Shown piece by piece: positions 29,889 to 39,654 of a stretch of 64,000 nt of DNA; the stretch's first letter is position 1, and each line of letters opens with the position of its first letter. The notes under the pieces were generated by a model. That model saw only the letters and a list, made by a program, of their open reading frames with translations, searched no databases and was not told the origin of the DNA. The stretch spans positions 248,001 to 312,000 of the forward strand of contig NC_015435.1 of the NCBI RefSeq assembly GCF_000204925.1, in the 5' to 3' direction. The translations under genes were made by a program, and so were the position numbers. Source of the DNA: Metallosphaera cuprina Ar-4. Lineage in GTDB: Archaea > Thermoproteota > Thermoprotei_A > Sulfolobales > Sulfolobaceae.

Positions 29889-30257
29889 ATGAAGGCTAAA
29901 GACGTTGTCGAACTCTACTTAACTAGCGAAGAGTTCAGGGTGGAGGTAGATGAGATAGATCCGGACAGCTTAGGAGAGTTGAGTGAAATCCCACTACAAA
30001 TTCAGGTGATATTGAGAGGTGAGAGAAGGAAGAGGCTAGTTTTCCTGGGTTTTCTAAAGTTAGCTTACGATCACAATCCAGAATTTGCTAAAGATTACCT
30101 TAATTTGAAGCTGAGTTTAGAGGACATTTTCAGGAAATATGGCGTGTACACTGACTTAGAGTACGTAGCGTTGCATTGCCTTTACGCGGTAAAGGATGAG
30201 GACGCTTCGCACGCTTTGAAAAAGTTAAAAACCTTTATACTCTCTCGTAAGAAGTAG
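29889..30257 (+). CDS. Unknown helical protein
   Basis: A 122-residue protein I do not recognise. It is acidic at the N terminus (EVDEIDPDSLGELSEI) and mainly helical, with QIQVILRGERRKRLVFLGF in the middle and a basic C terminus. There is no signal peptide or membrane segment; one Cys (C98). A TATA-like TTTTTTAAG (29858-29866) lies about 27 bases before the ATG. Its stop codon shares a base with the GTG of the flavoprotein gene, so the two are probably cotranscribed. Confidence 0.65.
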   Translation: MKAKDVVELYLTSEEFRVEVDEIDPDSLGELSEIPLQIQVILRGERRKRLVFLGFLKLAYDHNPEFAKDYLNLKLSLEDIFRKYGVYTDLEYVALHCLYAVKDEDASHALKKLKTFILSRKK

Positions 30258-31612
30258 TGCCCATGGAATTTGATGTAATGGTAATAGGTGGAGGGGTAGC
30301 TGGAGTTTCCGCTGCCCTTAGAGCTTCAGAATTAGGTAAGACCGTTGCCCTAGTGGAGAGAGATCAGATAGGAGGCGAATGTATAAACAGGGCGTGTATA
30401 CCATCAAAGACCTTAATAGACGCTGTAAAGGCTATAAGTAGGGTTTCCTCATCTCCTTGGCTGATCTCAACCTCTAAGATAGACTATTCTAAGCTGAACG
30501 AGAACAAGGGCAAGATAATCTCTGCCATAAAAGAAAAAATGGAAAAGAATCTCTCTAAGAATAACGTTAAGACGTTAAAGGGAGAGGCGAAGATAAAGGC
30601 TCAAGGGGAAGTTGAGGTTAACGGTAAGATTCACACTTCAGAATACCTAGTTCTCTCAACTGGATCTGTTCCACTTTCTTTACCTGACTTCCCTCTCAAC
30701 GATAAAAACGTACTCGATCCTTGGACAGCAATGAACCTCAAGGAGATCAAGGACAGAATCGTTATAGTGGGAGGAGGTGTCGCTGGAGTGGAGTTAGCTA
30801 CTCTATTTAGATCGTTAGATAAGGAGGTGACTATCTTAGAACTCATGCCTCAATTACTTCCAGGATTTGATAGGGATCTAGCGCAGGCCACTAAGAAGAG
30901 ATTAGAGGAGAAAGGAATCAGAGTGTTCCTTAACGCTAAGTCCAAGATAACATCGTCTGACGGGTTAGTTAAGTTCTCTGTGAATCTACCCAATTCTTCG
31001 GAGGAGATAGTGGGAGATCTGGCTGTAATAACTATAGGAAGAAAAGCTACAACGGAGAACCTTAATCTAAAAGAACTTGGCGTTGAGACGGATCAAAGAG
31101 GATACATAAAGGTAGATAGTCAGGGAAGGACAAGTAACCCTAAAGTTTTCGCAGCGGGAGACGTCGCCGGCGTGCCCCTTTCTGCTACAAAGGCTTGGAG
31201 ACAGGGATTAGTTGCTGGAGATAACATAGGTGGAAAGAGCAGCAGGATGCCCAAGTACATACCGTCTTCGATCTTTGCGGACATGGAGATAGGAACCATA
31301 GGGAGGACGGCTGAAGACCTGAAGAAGGCTGGAGTGGAGGCGAAGGAAATATTAGTTGAGATGAAGGACATCCCTAGAGCTTGGACTGTAAATGAGACTG
31401 AGGGATTCCTGAAGCTTGTGATAGCGGGAGATAAGATTGAAGGTGCTCACATGATAGGAGAAGGTGCCACGGAAGTTATAAACACGTTAGCGGTAGTCAT
31501 GGAACTAGGGGTTACTGTCAATCAGCTTTACTCAGTGACGTTCTCGCATCCTACCGTAAGCGAAGTGATAGGAGAGGCCATACAAAGGCTTACTATCGGA
31601 GAAATATATTAA
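30257..31612 (+). CDS. Dihydrolipoamide dehydrogenase-family flavoprotein
   Basis: A 451-residue FAD/NAD(P) disulfide oxidoreductase. The FAD motif GGGVAGVSAALRASE is followed by the redox-active disulfide GGECINRACIPSK (CX4C). The NAD motif IVGGGVAGVELATL is near residue 172, the second FAD motif VFAAGDVAG near residue 297, and the dimer-interface base pair FSHPTVSEVIGEA at the end. All catalytic residues are present. No E1 or E2 2-oxoacid dehydrogenase genes are near, so lipoamide may not be the substrate; mercuric reductase or CoA-disulfide reductase-like roles are alternatives. GTG 30257 overlaps the upstream stop; ATG 30263 is an alternative start. Confidence 0.85.
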   Translation: MPMEFDVMVIGGGVAGVSAALRASELGKTVALVERDQIGGECINRACIPSKTLIDAVKAISRVSSSPWLISTSKIDYSKLNENKGKIISAIKEKMEKNLSKNNVKTLKGEAKIKAQGEVEVNGKIHTSEYLVLSTGSVPLSLPDFPLNDKNVLDPWTAMNLKEIKDRIVIVGGGVAGVELATLFRSLDKEVTILELMPQLLPGFDRDLAQATKKRLEEKGIRVFLNAKSKITSSDGLVKFSVNLPNSSEEIVGDLAVITIGRKATTENLNLKELGVETDQRGYIKVDSQGRTSNPKVFAAGDVAGVPLSATKAWRQGLVAGDNIGGKSSRMPKYIPSSIFADMEIGTIGRTAEDLKKAGVEAKEILVEMKDIPRAWTVNETEGFLKLVIAGDKIEGAHMIGEGATEVINTLAVVMELGVTVNQLYSVTFSHPTVSEVIGEAIQRLTIGEIY

Positions 31613-31639
31613 GATGCTTAAACGATATGAAAATATAGA

Positions 31640-31969
31640 ATGAGCCATGAGCGGGAGAGAAGGCAGGTAAAGAAGCTGTTTACGTTCCTTTTTATTACAT
31701 CAAGAGGTGGACAAACTAGGATAAGAATAGTGAAGTCTCTTCTGAATGGGGCCCTTAATGCAAATCAGCTCAGCACTCTTCTCTCCCTCGACTACAAAAC
31801 CGTTCAACATCACTTAGATGTTCTACAACAGAACATGATCGTGACAAAGGAGGGGAGAGATTACGGGGCTTTGTACAGGCCCAGCAAGACGTTCATGGCG
31901 TATCTAGACGTTTTCCTTGAGTTAGTGTCGGATCCAAAATTATCAAAGACAACCAAAAAAGAACCCTAA
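31640..31969 (+). CDS. Winged-helix (ArsR-like) transcription regulator
   Basis: A 109-residue protein with a winged helix-turn-helix: RIRIVKSLLNGALNANQL, TLLSLDYKTVQHHLDVLQQN as the recognition helix, and a MIVTKEGRDYGALYRPS wing. Helices at both ends probably form a dimer. No metal-binding cysteines are present. A TATA-like TGCTTAAA (31614-31621) is about 24 bases before the ATG, so it is leaderless. It lies between the flavoprotein gene and cdvB3; which of them it controls is not evident. Confidence 0.8.
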   Translation: MSHERERRQVKKLFTFLFITSRGGQTRIRIVKSLLNGALNANQLSTLLSLDYKTVQHHLDVLQQNMIVTKEGRDYGALYRPSKTFMAYLDVFLELVSDPKLSKTTKKEP

Positions 31970-32003
31970 ACCCTCTTAAGCTCTTTGCCCCAATAACAAA
32001 CAT

Positions 32004-32498
32004 ATGAAAAGAGGCCTTCAGAGACTTTTAGTAGAGGTGAAAACGGCCCGTGGAAAGCTTAGACTTTGGCAGAACAGGCTCACAGCTAAGGCGGAGCAGT
32101 TCAGAAGACTTTCGGTTAGTAACGCTTCTAGATTCTCAACACTGGCTCAGCAATACGCTAAGGAGTCTGAACAACTTGAAAGTATTATAACATTTTTGAA
32201 TAAATTTGATGTTATTCTAGAGATGCTTGAGCTGAAACTCGAGACAATTGTCTTTATAGACTATATATCTCAAGATTTAGTTAACATAGTTGAAGCGTTA
32301 AAGGAATTTAAGAGAACCACTCCCATGCTTGGGACGGAATTAAGTCTCTTGGTTGATGAGATATACACCGGATTTTACGCATCCGTTGAAGTCCCGGAAC
32401 CTATAAAGATTAAGGCAAAGGAGGAGGCTAAGGTAATACTCCAACAAAGCGAGGATGTTCTTAAGGAAAGAAAGGAGAAACTTAGTACCAAAACTTAA
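32004..32498 (+). CDS. cdvB3: ESCRT-III-like cell-division protein CdvB3
   Basis: A 164-residue helical protein matching the ESCRT-III core of the Sulfolobales CdvB paralogues. The first helical hairpin is basic (VKTARGKLRLWQNRLTAKAEQFRRL); then LAQQYAKESEQLESII, a helix with LEMLELKLETIVFIDYISQDLVNIVEALKEF, and an acidic C-terminal helix. It lacks the MIM2 peptide and winged helix of CdvB itself. The order cdvB3 - phoU - JAMM-like - pyrF - pyrE is that of S. acidocaldarius, where this locus is CdvB3 (from memory). ESCRT-III paralogues form rings in division, vesicle budding and virus release. Confidence 0.82.
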   Translation: MKRGLQRLLVEVKTARGKLRLWQNRLTAKAEQFRRLSVSNASRFSTLAQQYAKESEQLESIITFLNKFDVILEMLELKLETIVFIDYISQDLVNIVEALKEFKRTTPMLGTELSLLVDEIYTGFYASVEVPEPIKIKAKEEAKVILQQSEDVLKERKEKLSTKT

Positions 32499-32521
32499 AA
32501 GTATATAGATATATATAGCTC

Positions 32522-33520
32522 ATGCAGAAATCATCTAGAAGAATACAGCTAACTGGCGGATCTACATATATAATCTCCTTACCGAAATCCTGGGTTAAAC
32601 AGCTGTCCTTGAATCCAGGTGATGAGATTGAGGTAATTCAAGATAATAACTTGAGACTTCTCCTACTACCTAAAGGAGCGCCTCAGGACTCCAAGCAAAA
32701 TAGAGCAACAATTAACTGTGAGAACCTGAGGCCTACCTTTGCAATAAGGGAGTTCATCGCGTATTACATGGCAGGCTACACAATAGTCTCTTTACTCTGT
32801 CCCAAAATGAAGGCTGAGGACAGAGCTTTGGTTAAGGATACGGTGAGAAAGAGGCTTTTAGGCGCTGAGGTGATCGAGGAAGACGCCTCAAACCTTACCG
32901 TGCAATTCCTAGTTAACGAGAAGGATCTACCTATATCTAGGGCGATAAATAGGGCAGCGATAATAACTCAGAACATGTTAAAGGATACAATAGATGCCTT
33001 GAAGAGCGGAGACGTTGAAATAGCTAGAGAGGTTATGGAGAGAGACGACGAGGTTGATAGGTTTTACTTTTACGTAGCTCGACAATTGACCTTGAGTATA
33101 ACCTCATTCGAGATACTGAATGAAGAGGGATACAACGCCACTCAGATTGTAGATATCTATTCGGCTGTGAAATCTATAGAGAGAATAGCGGATCACGCTA
33201 GCAGAGTTTCTAGCCTGATCCCCGAAGTCGGCCAACAAGCTCCTCCAATGCTATTGAGTTTTGGAGAGAAGGTCCTAGAGGTCTACAGAGAGGCTACTAA
33301 GGGGTTCCTCAACGGTAAGAGAGAGATAGTAAACAAGTTAATTGACCAGGACGGCGAACTTGCAGCCTTTCATAAGGGCGTGATGGAAACAATATTTAGC
33401 ATGAGCGAGCCCACTAAACCTTCTCTACTCTTAATAACCGATTCTTTTAGGAGAGTCAGTAGATACTCTCTAGACCTCGCAGAAACTACAATAAATCTTT
33501 TGGCTAAAACCAAAAACTGA
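32522..33520 (+). CDS. AbrB-PhoU fusion regulator (phosphate uptake regulator-like)
   Basis: A 332-residue archaeal PhoU-type protein. Residues 1-52 form a SpoVT/AbrB swapped-hairpin DNA-binding domain ([33 protein letters not shown]). Residues about 110-330 are two PhoU three-helix bundles, with metal-site-like [16 protein letters not shown] and [13 protein letters not shown]. It probably links DNA binding to phosphate or metal sensing. A TATA-like ACTTAAAAG (32493-32501) lies about 25 bases from the ATG, indicating an own leaderless transcript although cdvB3 is only 23 bases upstream. Confidence 0.88.
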   Translation: MQKSSRRIQLTGGSTYIISLPKSWVKQLSLNPGDEIEVIQDNNLRLLLLPKGAPQDSKQNRATINCENLRPTFAIREFIAYYMAGYTIVSLLCPKMKAEDRALVKDTVRKRLLGAEVIEEDASNLTVQFLVNEKDLPISRAINRAAIITQNMLKDTIDALKSGDVEIAREVMERDDEVDRFYFYVARQLTLSITSFEILNEEGYNATQIVDIYSAVKSIERIADHASRVSSLIPEVGQQAPPMLLSFGEKVLEVYREATKGFLNGKREIVNKLIDQDGELAAFHKGVMETIFSMSEPTKPSLLLITDSFRRVSRYSLDLAETTINLLAKTKN

Positions 33521-33523
33521 GTA

Positions 33524-34165
33524 TTAGAACCTTATGAAGGATAGAGACAAGTTTTGAGAGTTGAAAGATGTGTAGACCAAGTTCAACTCCTCCATTGTTT
33601 TAGATTTCCTCACCTTTTTCATTAAGTTAAGTAGAGCTTCCCTGTCCTCAATCGTGTAAGGTCCATTTCTATAAAGCAACAGCGCACATTCTGGATTCAT
33701 AACTCCTATGCTTAGATAACCCTTTATAAAGAGCGAATCCGCGGTCTCAAGGTCAGGAGAAGAGAATAGACAGATTCCTGGATGAGTGTGAGCCGAGGTC
33801 ACTCCGTGCGGCATTGGTAGGGTTACCTTATCCTCCTCACCCTCGAAGATAACATACTCTCCTGAATCTAGAGTAAATGAGATGAACTCTATTCTATTTT
33901 CCATAGTCCTTTTGGAATATTCCATAAATACAGATCGCAAAAAATTCACGTGTTGTTTAAAGACTTCGACGTAAAGTTGAGTGTAAGAATAGGGGCCTTT
34001 TCCTGTTTCAGTTCCTTCAACCCCATTCTCTGTGTAGAGTTTCTCCAGATCTGTAGTTGGAGACACGTCGAACTCCTCGTAGATAATCTCCGCCTCGTTC
34101 AGTAATTTTGCGAGCTTAGCTAATTTAACGGAAGTCTCACTCGATGACAGTTTTTGCTCCTTCAC
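33524..34165 (-). CDS. JAMM/MPN-like protein of the pyrEF operon, unknown
   Basis: A 213-residue protein with a helical N-terminal half and a C-terminal region resembling a JAB1/MPN metalloprotease site: SAHTHPGICLFSSPDLETAD (H126, H128, S135 or S136, D138). The classic spacing is HxH-x7-S-x2-D; here it is one residue shorter, so the match is imperfect. An upstream glutamate is available (FEGEED). The core strand pattern (EYVIFEGE, YLSIGVMNP, ALLLYRNGPY) fits the MPN fold. It overlaps pyrF by 29 bases and would be made from the pyrEF transcript. A link to pyrimidine metabolism is not obvious. Confidence 0.6.
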   Translation of the reverse strand: MKEQKLSSSETSVKLAKLAKLLNEAEIIYEEFDVSPTTDLEKLYTENGVEGTETGKGPYSYTQLYVEVFKQHVNFLRSVFMEYSKRTMENRIEFISFTLDSGEYVIFEGEEDKVTLPMPHGVTSAHTHPGICLFSSPDLETADSLFIKGYLSIGVMNPECALLLYRNGPYTIEDREALLNLMKKVRKSKTMEELNLVYTSFNSQNLSLSFIRF

Positions 34166-34787
34166 ATGTTCTCATAACCTCTTCCTGTGTCTTATAAATT
34201 TCCTCTAGCGCCCCAACAGGGTCGGAGGCCTGATATATCGATCTACCTACTATCTCATAATTCGCCCCGTTACATAGAGCTAAACCAGGTTTAGCCCCCT
34301 GAGCTCCTACTCCAGGGGAAACTATGATTTTAGATTGAAAGTCCTCTCTAACTTTCCTCAAAATGTTGGGCCTGGTAGCTGGAGCCACAAGACCCTTAGG
34401 ATTCACTTTCCTTGCCACCTCTCTTAGATAAGGGTAGAAATTATCGTTCCATCCTTCATGTGACATCGAAACGACTAAGAAAACGTCTACCCCACTTGAA
34501 GCTAAGGCGGACAAGGAACCTTCAAAACCTACGAAACTATGGGCTATAAAGGCGTCGCCTATGTCCCTCAATTGATTTACAATTAGTTTCATTGTGTTGT
34601 CAATATCAGCTAGTTTTAGGTCAAATATCCTTAATCCATCTACTTGTCTTAAGTATCTCCTTAACCCTTCCTTCCCTAATGATAGTATTAAGGGCCAGCC
34701 TACTTTAACCCCACCTACGTGTGGAACTATTCTTTCAAACGTCTCTACTGGTACTGGAGTATCTAATGAGAGAATGATCCTTTTCAC
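34137..34787 (-). CDS. pyrF: Orotidine 5'-phosphate decarboxylase
   Basis: A 216-residue OMP decarboxylase, the last step of UMP synthesis. The catalytic tetrad motif is [10 protein letters not shown], and the phosphate loop reads [30 protein letters not shown] starts the barrel. It overlaps pyrE by 4 bases upstream and the JAMM-like gene by 29 bases downstream, so pyrE-pyrF-JAMM-like are a single unit, divergent from pyrB. Confidence 0.95.
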   Translation of the reverse strand: MKRIILSLDTPVPVETFERIVPHVGGVKVGWPLILSLGKEGLRRYLRQVDGLRIFDLKLADIDNTMKLIVNQLRDIGDAFIAHSFVGFEGSLSALASSGVDVFLVVSMSHEGWNDNFYPYLREVARKVNPKGLVAPATRPNILRKVREDFQSKIIVSPGVGAQGAKPGLALCNGANYEIVGRSIYQASDPVGALEEIYKTQEEVMRTCEGAKTVIE

Positions 34788-35359
34788 TTTACGCCACCCA
34801 AGTAGTCCTCTATTATCTTTCTTTCATTCTCATTGAGTTTGTTCGATAACGATCTAAGTATGTCAGATATCTTGAACACGGTCCTGAACTCTACTCCAAG
34901 CTTTCTTAATCTCTCTGTGGCTCCTTCCTCCCTGTCCACTATAGTCAGAGCTCCAACTACTTTTCCGCCGCCATTGGTTATCTCAATGATCGCCTTCTCT
35001 AACGATCCGCCGGTAGTTGTCACATCGTCTACAAGAAGCACATTCCTTCCTGATATCTCTGCCTCAACTAGCTTATCAGTTCCGTAACCCTTCTTTTCTA
35101 GCCTAACGTATCCCATGGGTAATCCTAGTTTACAAGCTAGAAATGACGCAAAGGGCACCCCACCTGTGGCTATTCCAACTATAAAGTCGAACCCTAAATC
35201 CTTCACCTTAACAACTGCCTCATCCACTACACTCAAGAACTCGGGAAAACTCGGAAATTTCCTAAGGTCAATGTAATACGGGCTGGTCTTACCAGACGTT
35301 AGAACGAAGTGACCTATCAAAAGGAGCTTCCTTCTCACCAACACATCTCCTATATCCAT
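34784..35359 (-). CDS. pyrE: Orotate phosphoribosyltransferase
   Basis: A 191-residue PRTase converting orotate and PRPP to [23 protein letters not shown], the [14 protein letters not shown] loop, [14 protein letters not shown] (catalytic lysine loop) and the PRPP motif [13 protein letters not shown] are all there. It is the first gene of the leftward pyrEF transcript, with its ATG 70 bases from the pyrB start. Confidence 0.95.
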   Translation of the reverse strand: MDIGDVLVRRKLLLIGHFVLTSGKTSPYYIDLRKFPSFPEFLSVVDEAVVKVKDLGFDFIVGIATGGVPFASFLACKLGLPMGYVRLEKKGYGTDKLVEAEISGRNVLLVDDVTTTGGSLEKAIIEITNGGGKVVGALTIVDREEGATERLRKLGVEFRTVFKISDILRSLSNKLNENERKIIEDYLGGVK

Positions 35360-35429
35360 CGTATATCAATTGTAGATAAATGGAAAAGAGTTTAAATATA
35401 GTTCGAAACAATAAAGATAAGGGCAATTC
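35360..35429. promoter_or_regulatory. Shared divergent promoter region, pyrE / pyrB
   Basis: 70 bases separate the two start codons. An AT-rich element AGTTTAAATATAG (35389-35401) lies about 32 bases before the pyrB GTG and reads as a TATA-like box in both directions. A second AT-rich stretch nearer pyrE (ATTTATC on the minus strand, about 35377-35383) is a better-spaced leaderless pyrE box. The bipolar arrangement of pyrEF and pyrBI is known from S. acidocaldarius. Confidence 0.5.
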
Positions 35430-36326
35430 GTGAAGGATGTAATTTCTGTGCTCGATTTCACTAAAACGGAAATCTTACAAATCTTTGAGCTAACCGATAA
35501 ATTGTTAACAGGACAGTTCAAACCAAACTTAAAAGGAAAGATTATAGCTAACGCCTTCTTTGAGCCGAGCACTAGGACTGCGTTAAGTTTCGCTAGCGCG
35601 GCCTTATCCTCTGGCGGTAAAGTTTTAGGATTCGCCTCGGATGAATCTACGTCAATATCAAAGGGCGAAAATCTTGCAGATACCATTAGGATGCTTGATA
35701 ACTACGCAGACTGTATCGTAATGAGACACAAGCTAGACGGATCCGCAAAATTCGCATCAGAGATAGCGAGTAAACCGGTTGTGAACGCCGGTGATGGAAA
35801 AAGAGAACATCCGACGCAGGCTCTAATAGACATCTACACGGTAAGAAGTCTGTTTCATAGCGTAGAAGGACTAACTTTCGGATTCTTAGGAGATCTAAGA
35901 TATGCTAGGACAGTCAATAGTATGCTTAGGATTCTCACACTTTTTAACCCTAAGATGGTTTACCTTATCTCGCCTCCTCAGCTTAGGGCTAGGTTGGAGA
36001 TCTTAAACGAGTTGAATTATCCGTTTAAAGAGCTCTCTGACGTCAGGGACGTGATCAATGAAGTAGATGTGCTTTACGTAACTAGAATACAAAGGGAGAG
36101 ATTTCTCGATGAAGACGAGTATGAAAAAGTTAAGGAAAGTTACAGGGTGGACCTAAAGATGATTGAGGGAATGAAAAGAGAGGCCGCCATACTTCATCCC
36201 TTACCAAGGGTGTCAGAAATAGATAGAAGAATAGATAGCACTCCTCAAGCCAAGTACTTCTTGGAGGCATCCTACGCTGTTCCTCTTAGATCGGTTCTCC
36301 TAAATGAGGTCGTCAGTGGTGATTGA
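35430..36326 (+). CDS. pyrB: Aspartate carbamoyltransferase catalytic chain
   Basis: A 298-residue ATCase catalytic subunit. Carbamoyl-phosphate site [17 protein letters not shown], then [55 protein letters not shown], and [12 protein letters not shown] with the catalytic leucine/arginine loop. It uses carbamoyl phosphate from CarAB. The start is GTG 35430. It overlaps pyrI by 23 bases and opens the pyrB-I-K-C-D operon. Confidence 0.96.
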   Translation: MKDVISVLDFTKTEILQIFELTDKLLTGQFKPNLKGKIIANAFFEPSTRTALSFASAALSSGGKVLGFASDESTSISKGENLADTIRMLDNYADCIVMRHKLDGSAKFASEIASKPVVNAGDGKREHPTQALIDIYTVRSLFHSVEGLTFGFLGDLRYARTVNSMLRILTLFNPKMVYLISPPQLRARLEILNELNYPFKELSDVRDVINEVDVLYVTRIQRERFLDEDEYEKVKESYRVDLKMIEGMKREAAILHPLPRVSEIDRRIDSTPQAKYFLEASYAVPLRSVLLNEVVSGD

Positions 36327-36795
36327 GTTGAAGAGTGGTTTAATAGTTAGTAAGATCAGAAACGGCACTGTAATAGACCATATACCCGCAGGGAGAGCTT
36401 TAGCTGTGCTTAAGGTACTTGGAATCAAGGGAATTGAAGGATATAGGATAGCCCTAGTTATGAACGCGGAGAGTTCCAAACTTGGTAAAAAGGATATCCT
36501 GAAGATAGAGGAGAGGAAGATAGAAGAAAAAGAGGCAGAACTGATCACCTTGATCGCTCCGGAAGCTACTATAAATATAGTCAAGGATTACGAGGTCGTA
36601 GAGAAGAGAAAGCAAGAGGTACCTGAAACAATAACAGGGTTATTAAAATGCAGTAATCCCTCTTGTATCACTAATAATGATCCTGAGGCCATCACTAAGT
36701 TCAACACATTGAGGAGTAAACCCTTGATACTTCGCTGTCTATACTGCGAAACGAGGCTCACCGAGGAGGAGGTAATGAGGCAGATCCTGGAATGA
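36304..36795 (+). CDS. pyrI: Aspartate carbamoyltransferase regulatory chain
   Basis: A 163-residue regulatory subunit with the nucleotide-binding domain first ([23 protein letters not shown], residues 17-39) and a C-terminal zinc domain with CSNPSC and CLYC cysteine pairs. It gives ATCase its allosteric control by nucleotides. It overlaps pyrB by 23 bases and pyrK by 4 bases. Confidence 0.95.
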   Translation: MRSSVVIELKSGLIVSKIRNGTVIDHIPAGRALAVLKVLGIKGIEGYRIALVMNAESSKLGKKDILKIEERKIEEKEAELITLIAPEATINIVKDYEVVEKRKQEVPETITGLLKCSNPSCITNNDPEAITKFNTLRSKPLILRCLYCETRLTEEEVMRQILE

Positions 36796-37379
36796 TTTCG
36801 AAAGTTCTGGAAGTTCATAAGGAGGGCCGCTTCACAAGGTTTATAATCAGCTATGATGGGAAGAAGCCCAAAGCCGGACAGTTCGTTGCGCTTGTCTTCC
36901 CTAGCGAAAAGGAGATTCCTCTAGGAGTAGCGGATTATAGAGAAGGAGAACTAGAAATTTACGTGGATTCCTCTCAACTGGCATCCTGGATAGAAAGCAG
37001 AGAGAGAGTTACAATTGAGGGACCTTTTGGCAGACCTTTACTTTTAGGGAACACAATGGGTATAACAACTAGAGAGCTACATCACGATGTTCTTTATCCC
37101 TTGAGAGAGGCAAGGAGATCAGGTTATGACGTCTCCTTGAAATGCTTAGATGGCTGTGAGGTTAACTTTCCTAAGAAAGAGAGGGACAGATGGGATGTCA
37201 TAATTGCTTCATTACCTAAAGGCAGGATTAGAGAAGTTCCTCCCAAGACTCTGATCTACGTTAGATGGGTTAAGATGAATTGTATGAACGGAGCGTGTGG
37301 GGTCTGTAACGTGAACGGGTACTTAGCGTGCGTGGAGGGCCCTTTTATTGAGGTAGAGAAGGTTGTGGATCAAGGGTAA
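36792..37379 (+). CDS. Short PyrK-like electron-transfer subunit of type 1S dihydroorotate dehydrogenase
   Basis: A 195-residue reduced form of PyrK, which is about 260 residues in bacteria. Residues 1-80 are the ferredoxin-reductase-like beta barrel ([19 protein letters not shown]). The pyridine-nucleotide loop GGGxGxAP of PyrK is missing: the equivalent reads [11 protein letters not shown]. The 2Fe-2S cysteines are kept (CMNGACGVC, then C in YLACVEGP). This agrees with the published type 1S enzyme of S. solfataricus, which has an Fe-S subunit, lacks FAD and does not use NAD. It overlaps pyrI by 4 bases. Confidence 0.82.
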   Translation: MISKVLEVHKEGRFTRFIISYDGKKPKAGQFVALVFPSEKEIPLGVADYREGELEIYVDSSQLASWIESRERVTIEGPFGRPLLLGNTMGITTRELHHDVLYPLREARRSGYDVSLKCLDGCEVNFPKKERDRWDVIIASLPKGRIREVPPKTLIYVRWVKMNCMNGACGVCNVNGYLACVEGPFIEVEKVVDQG

Positions 37380-37386
37380 TATATAT

Positions 37387-38514
37387 ATGGGAGATGTTGT
37401 GGAGGGATGTTTGGGCTTCGACAGAAGGATAAGAGAGATAAAGAGAGAATGCAAACCCGACCTTAAGCTACCGAACGACTCTTTGATCCTTCCAGCAGGC
37501 GTAGATATGCACGTTCATTTGAGGGGGTTAGAGCTATCTTATAAGGAAACGGTGTCTTCAGGGACGTCAGAGGCTGTATATGGAGGGATCGGATTAGTTG
37601 TTGATATGCCTAACACCGTCCCACCTATAAACGACGAGAGGAGCATCAACATGAGACTTAGGGAGTTAGCAGATCACTCGAGGTGCGATTATGGAGTTTA
37701 TTCTGGGGTAACAAAACATGACGTGGAGAGCCTACCTATAGCTGGGTATAAGGTCTTTCCTGAAGATATTAATAAGGAGGAGACTATCCAACTTTTCACG
37801 TCTAAAAAGTTAAAGATATTGCATCCTGAAGTACCTGTAGCGCTGAGATACGGGAGAATGAATAGAAGAACTTGGCAGGAAATAGCTTCGTTATACGAAG
37901 TTAAAGGAAGGTTCCATATAACTCACGTAACAAATCTAGACACCCTTAGGCTAGCGAAGGATTTGGGCTTCACTACAGACCTCACTGCGCATCATCTTTT
38001 GGTTGACGGAGAGAGGAATTGTCTAACCAAAGTCAATCCGCCTATTAGAGACGCAACGGAAAGGAAGAAACTGTTAACAGCCTTATTTGAGGCTGACGCC
38101 GTGGCGAGCGATCACGCCCCACACGCTAGCGCCGAAAAAAGCCTTCCTTATGAACTGTGCCCTCCCGGGATTGCAGCCGTCTCATTTACCCTACCTTTTA
38201 TTTATACGCTCGCGTTCAGAGGTGTAATACCACTGTCGAGGGCCGTAGAGTTAACCTCAAGAGGGCCAAGCAACATCCTCAATGTTGATGCTGGGGAATT
38301 AAGGGAGGGTTACTTAGCTAACATAGTGGTCTTGAGAAAGGATAGATGGAGATACTCTACTAGATACAGCAAAGTGACTCAAACTCCGTTAGATGGATTT
38401 CCGCTCGATGCCTCGGTTCACGCCACGATAGTGGAGGGAAAGGTTTCTTACTTAGAGGGACAGGTCTATCCTGTGAGAGGATCAAATGTATTCGACAAAA
38501 CTGGCAGGAGTTAA
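37387..38514 (+). CDS. pyrC: Dihydroorotase
   Basis: A 375-residue amidohydrolase closing carbamoyl aspartate to dihydroorotate. Zinc site DMHVHLRG, the active-site loops [37 protein letters not shown], and [13 protein letters not shown] are intact. A GTG at 37363 inside pyrK is possible, but ATG 37387 follows the pyrK stop by 7 bases and gives MGDVVEG. It overlaps pyrD by 29 bases. Confidence 0.93.
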   Translation: MGDVVEGCLGFDRRIREIKRECKPDLKLPNDSLILPAGVDMHVHLRGLELSYKETVSSGTSEAVYGGIGLVVDMPNTVPPINDERSINMRLRELADHSRCDYGVYSGVTKHDVESLPIAGYKVFPEDINKEETIQLFTSKKLKILHPEVPVALRYGRMNRRTWQEIASLYEVKGRFHITHVTNLDTLRLAKDLGFTTDLTAHHLLVDGERNCLTKVNPPIRDATERKKLLTALFEADAVASDHAPHASAEKSLPYELCPPGIAAVSFTLPFIYTLAFRGVIPLSRAVELTSRGPSNILNVDAGELREGYLANIVVLRKDRWRYSTRYSKVTQTPLDGFPLDASVHATIVEGKVSYLEGQVYPVRGSNVFDKTGRS

Positions 38515-39358
38515 TCTAGATGACGTTTTCATAATAGCCTCAGGCGTAGTCCCAGACGTCCCTGAGTACACAGAGAGGATATGTAACGAGTATCGCCCTT
38601 CAGCAATAACGACTAAAACTCTAACACTCAACCCATTGAAACCCCATGATGCCCCCACTCTAATTAAGCTAGGGGATGGATGCTACATGAACGCCATAGG
38701 CCTGGGAAATCACGGAATAAACTCACTTAAACCTAGTAAGTGTAAACTCTTCGTAAGTGTGGGAGGGTCCTCCAAGGAGGAGATCGTTAAGGTTTCTCAT
38801 GAAGCCGAACGATTGGCTACCATTATTGAGATCAACTTAAGTAGTCCTAACAGGAGAAGTTTCGGCGCCGATATGGCCTCCCAGGTTAAGGAGATAGTAA
38901 AAGACGTAAGGGGATCTGTGACCAAACCAGTTTTCGTAAAATTAGGACCGTGGGATAACGTACTCGAGTTGGCAGGCAAAGCGTTAGACGGAGGTGCGGA
39001 CGGTCTTACACTAATTAATACGTTAAAGGGCATGAGAATAGACGTAGAAAGTAGGAAACCTCTCCTCTCTTATGGAACTGGGGGAATATCAGGTAAATGT
39101 ATTCATCCACTTGCAGTTAGAATTATTCATGATGTTTTTAAGGAGTACTCTACCGAGATAATAGGTGTAGGTGGAGTCTTCACATTGTATGATGCTATAG
39201 AGTTCCTTGAGGTAGGTGCGAAAGTGGTGGGCTTAGGAACGTTAATAATTGAACAGGGATTTGGTGCTCTCTTATCTTTGAGAGACGAGTTCGAGTCCTT
39301 TCTCGTAGAGAAGGGATTAAAGCTTTCAGATCTTATAGGATCTGCAGTGAGAAAATGA
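38486..39358 (+). CDS. pyrD: Dihydroorotate dehydrogenase, type 1S catalytic subunit
   Basis: A 290-residue class-1 fold enzyme with FMN barrel features: [53 protein letters not shown], and the phosphate-binding [19 protein letters not shown] and GLGTLII. The catalytic base loop, usually NLSCPN in class 1, reads NLSSPN (S120 here), the serine form described for the Sulfolobus type 1S enzyme. It pairs with the short PyrK-like subunit two genes upstream. It overlaps pyrC by 29 bases. Confidence 0.92.
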   Translation: MYSTKLAGVNLDDVFIIASGVVPDVPEYTERICNEYRPSAITTKTLTLNPLKPHDAPTLIKLGDGCYMNAIGLGNHGINSLKPSKCKLFVSVGGSSKEEIVKVSHEAERLATIIEINLSSPNRRSFGADMASQVKEIVKDVRGSVTKPVFVKLGPWDNVLELAGKALDGGADGLTLINTLKGMRIDVESRKPLLSYGTGGISGKCIHPLAVRIIHDVFKEYSTEIIGVGGVFTLYDAIEFLEVGAKVVGLGTLIIEQGFGALLSLRDEFESFLVEKGLKLSDLIGSAVRK

Positions 39359-39654
39359 CTAGAATAAATATGAAAGGAAGAGATATGGAGAACCTGGTCT
39401 TCCTAGGGAGAGTGAAGTCTGTTAACGTTGAGTTCTGCGATGACACTAAAACCGTAGCCAAAGTAGTAGCCAAGCTAGATACCGATGAGGAGGTAGAGAC
39501 TGAGTGTATACCAACGAGGGCCGCAGGTAAAATATCGACAGTAATGAAACATTACTTGAGATTAGGCGTGGGAAAATATATAATCAAGGAAGGAGAGATC
39601 AGTAGTAACGTGGACACGGAAGGTGAAGATGAAAGTGAAACTGAGAATAGATAA
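39355..39654 (+). CDS. Small protein of the pyr operon, unknown
   Basis: A 99-residue protein starting by ATGA overlap with pyrD. The core ([37 protein letters not shown]) looks like a small beta barrel, followed by a helix and an acidic disordered tail ([13 protein letters not shown]). A second ATG at 39385 may be the real start. The next gene starts inside its tail. It is conserved in position in the S. acidocaldarius pyr locus, from memory, but I know no function. Confidence 0.65.
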   Translation: MTRINMKGRDMENLVFLGRVKSVNVEFCDDTKTVAKVVAKLDTDEEVETECIPTRAAGKISTVMKHYLRLGVGKYIIKEGEISSNVDTEGEDESETENR

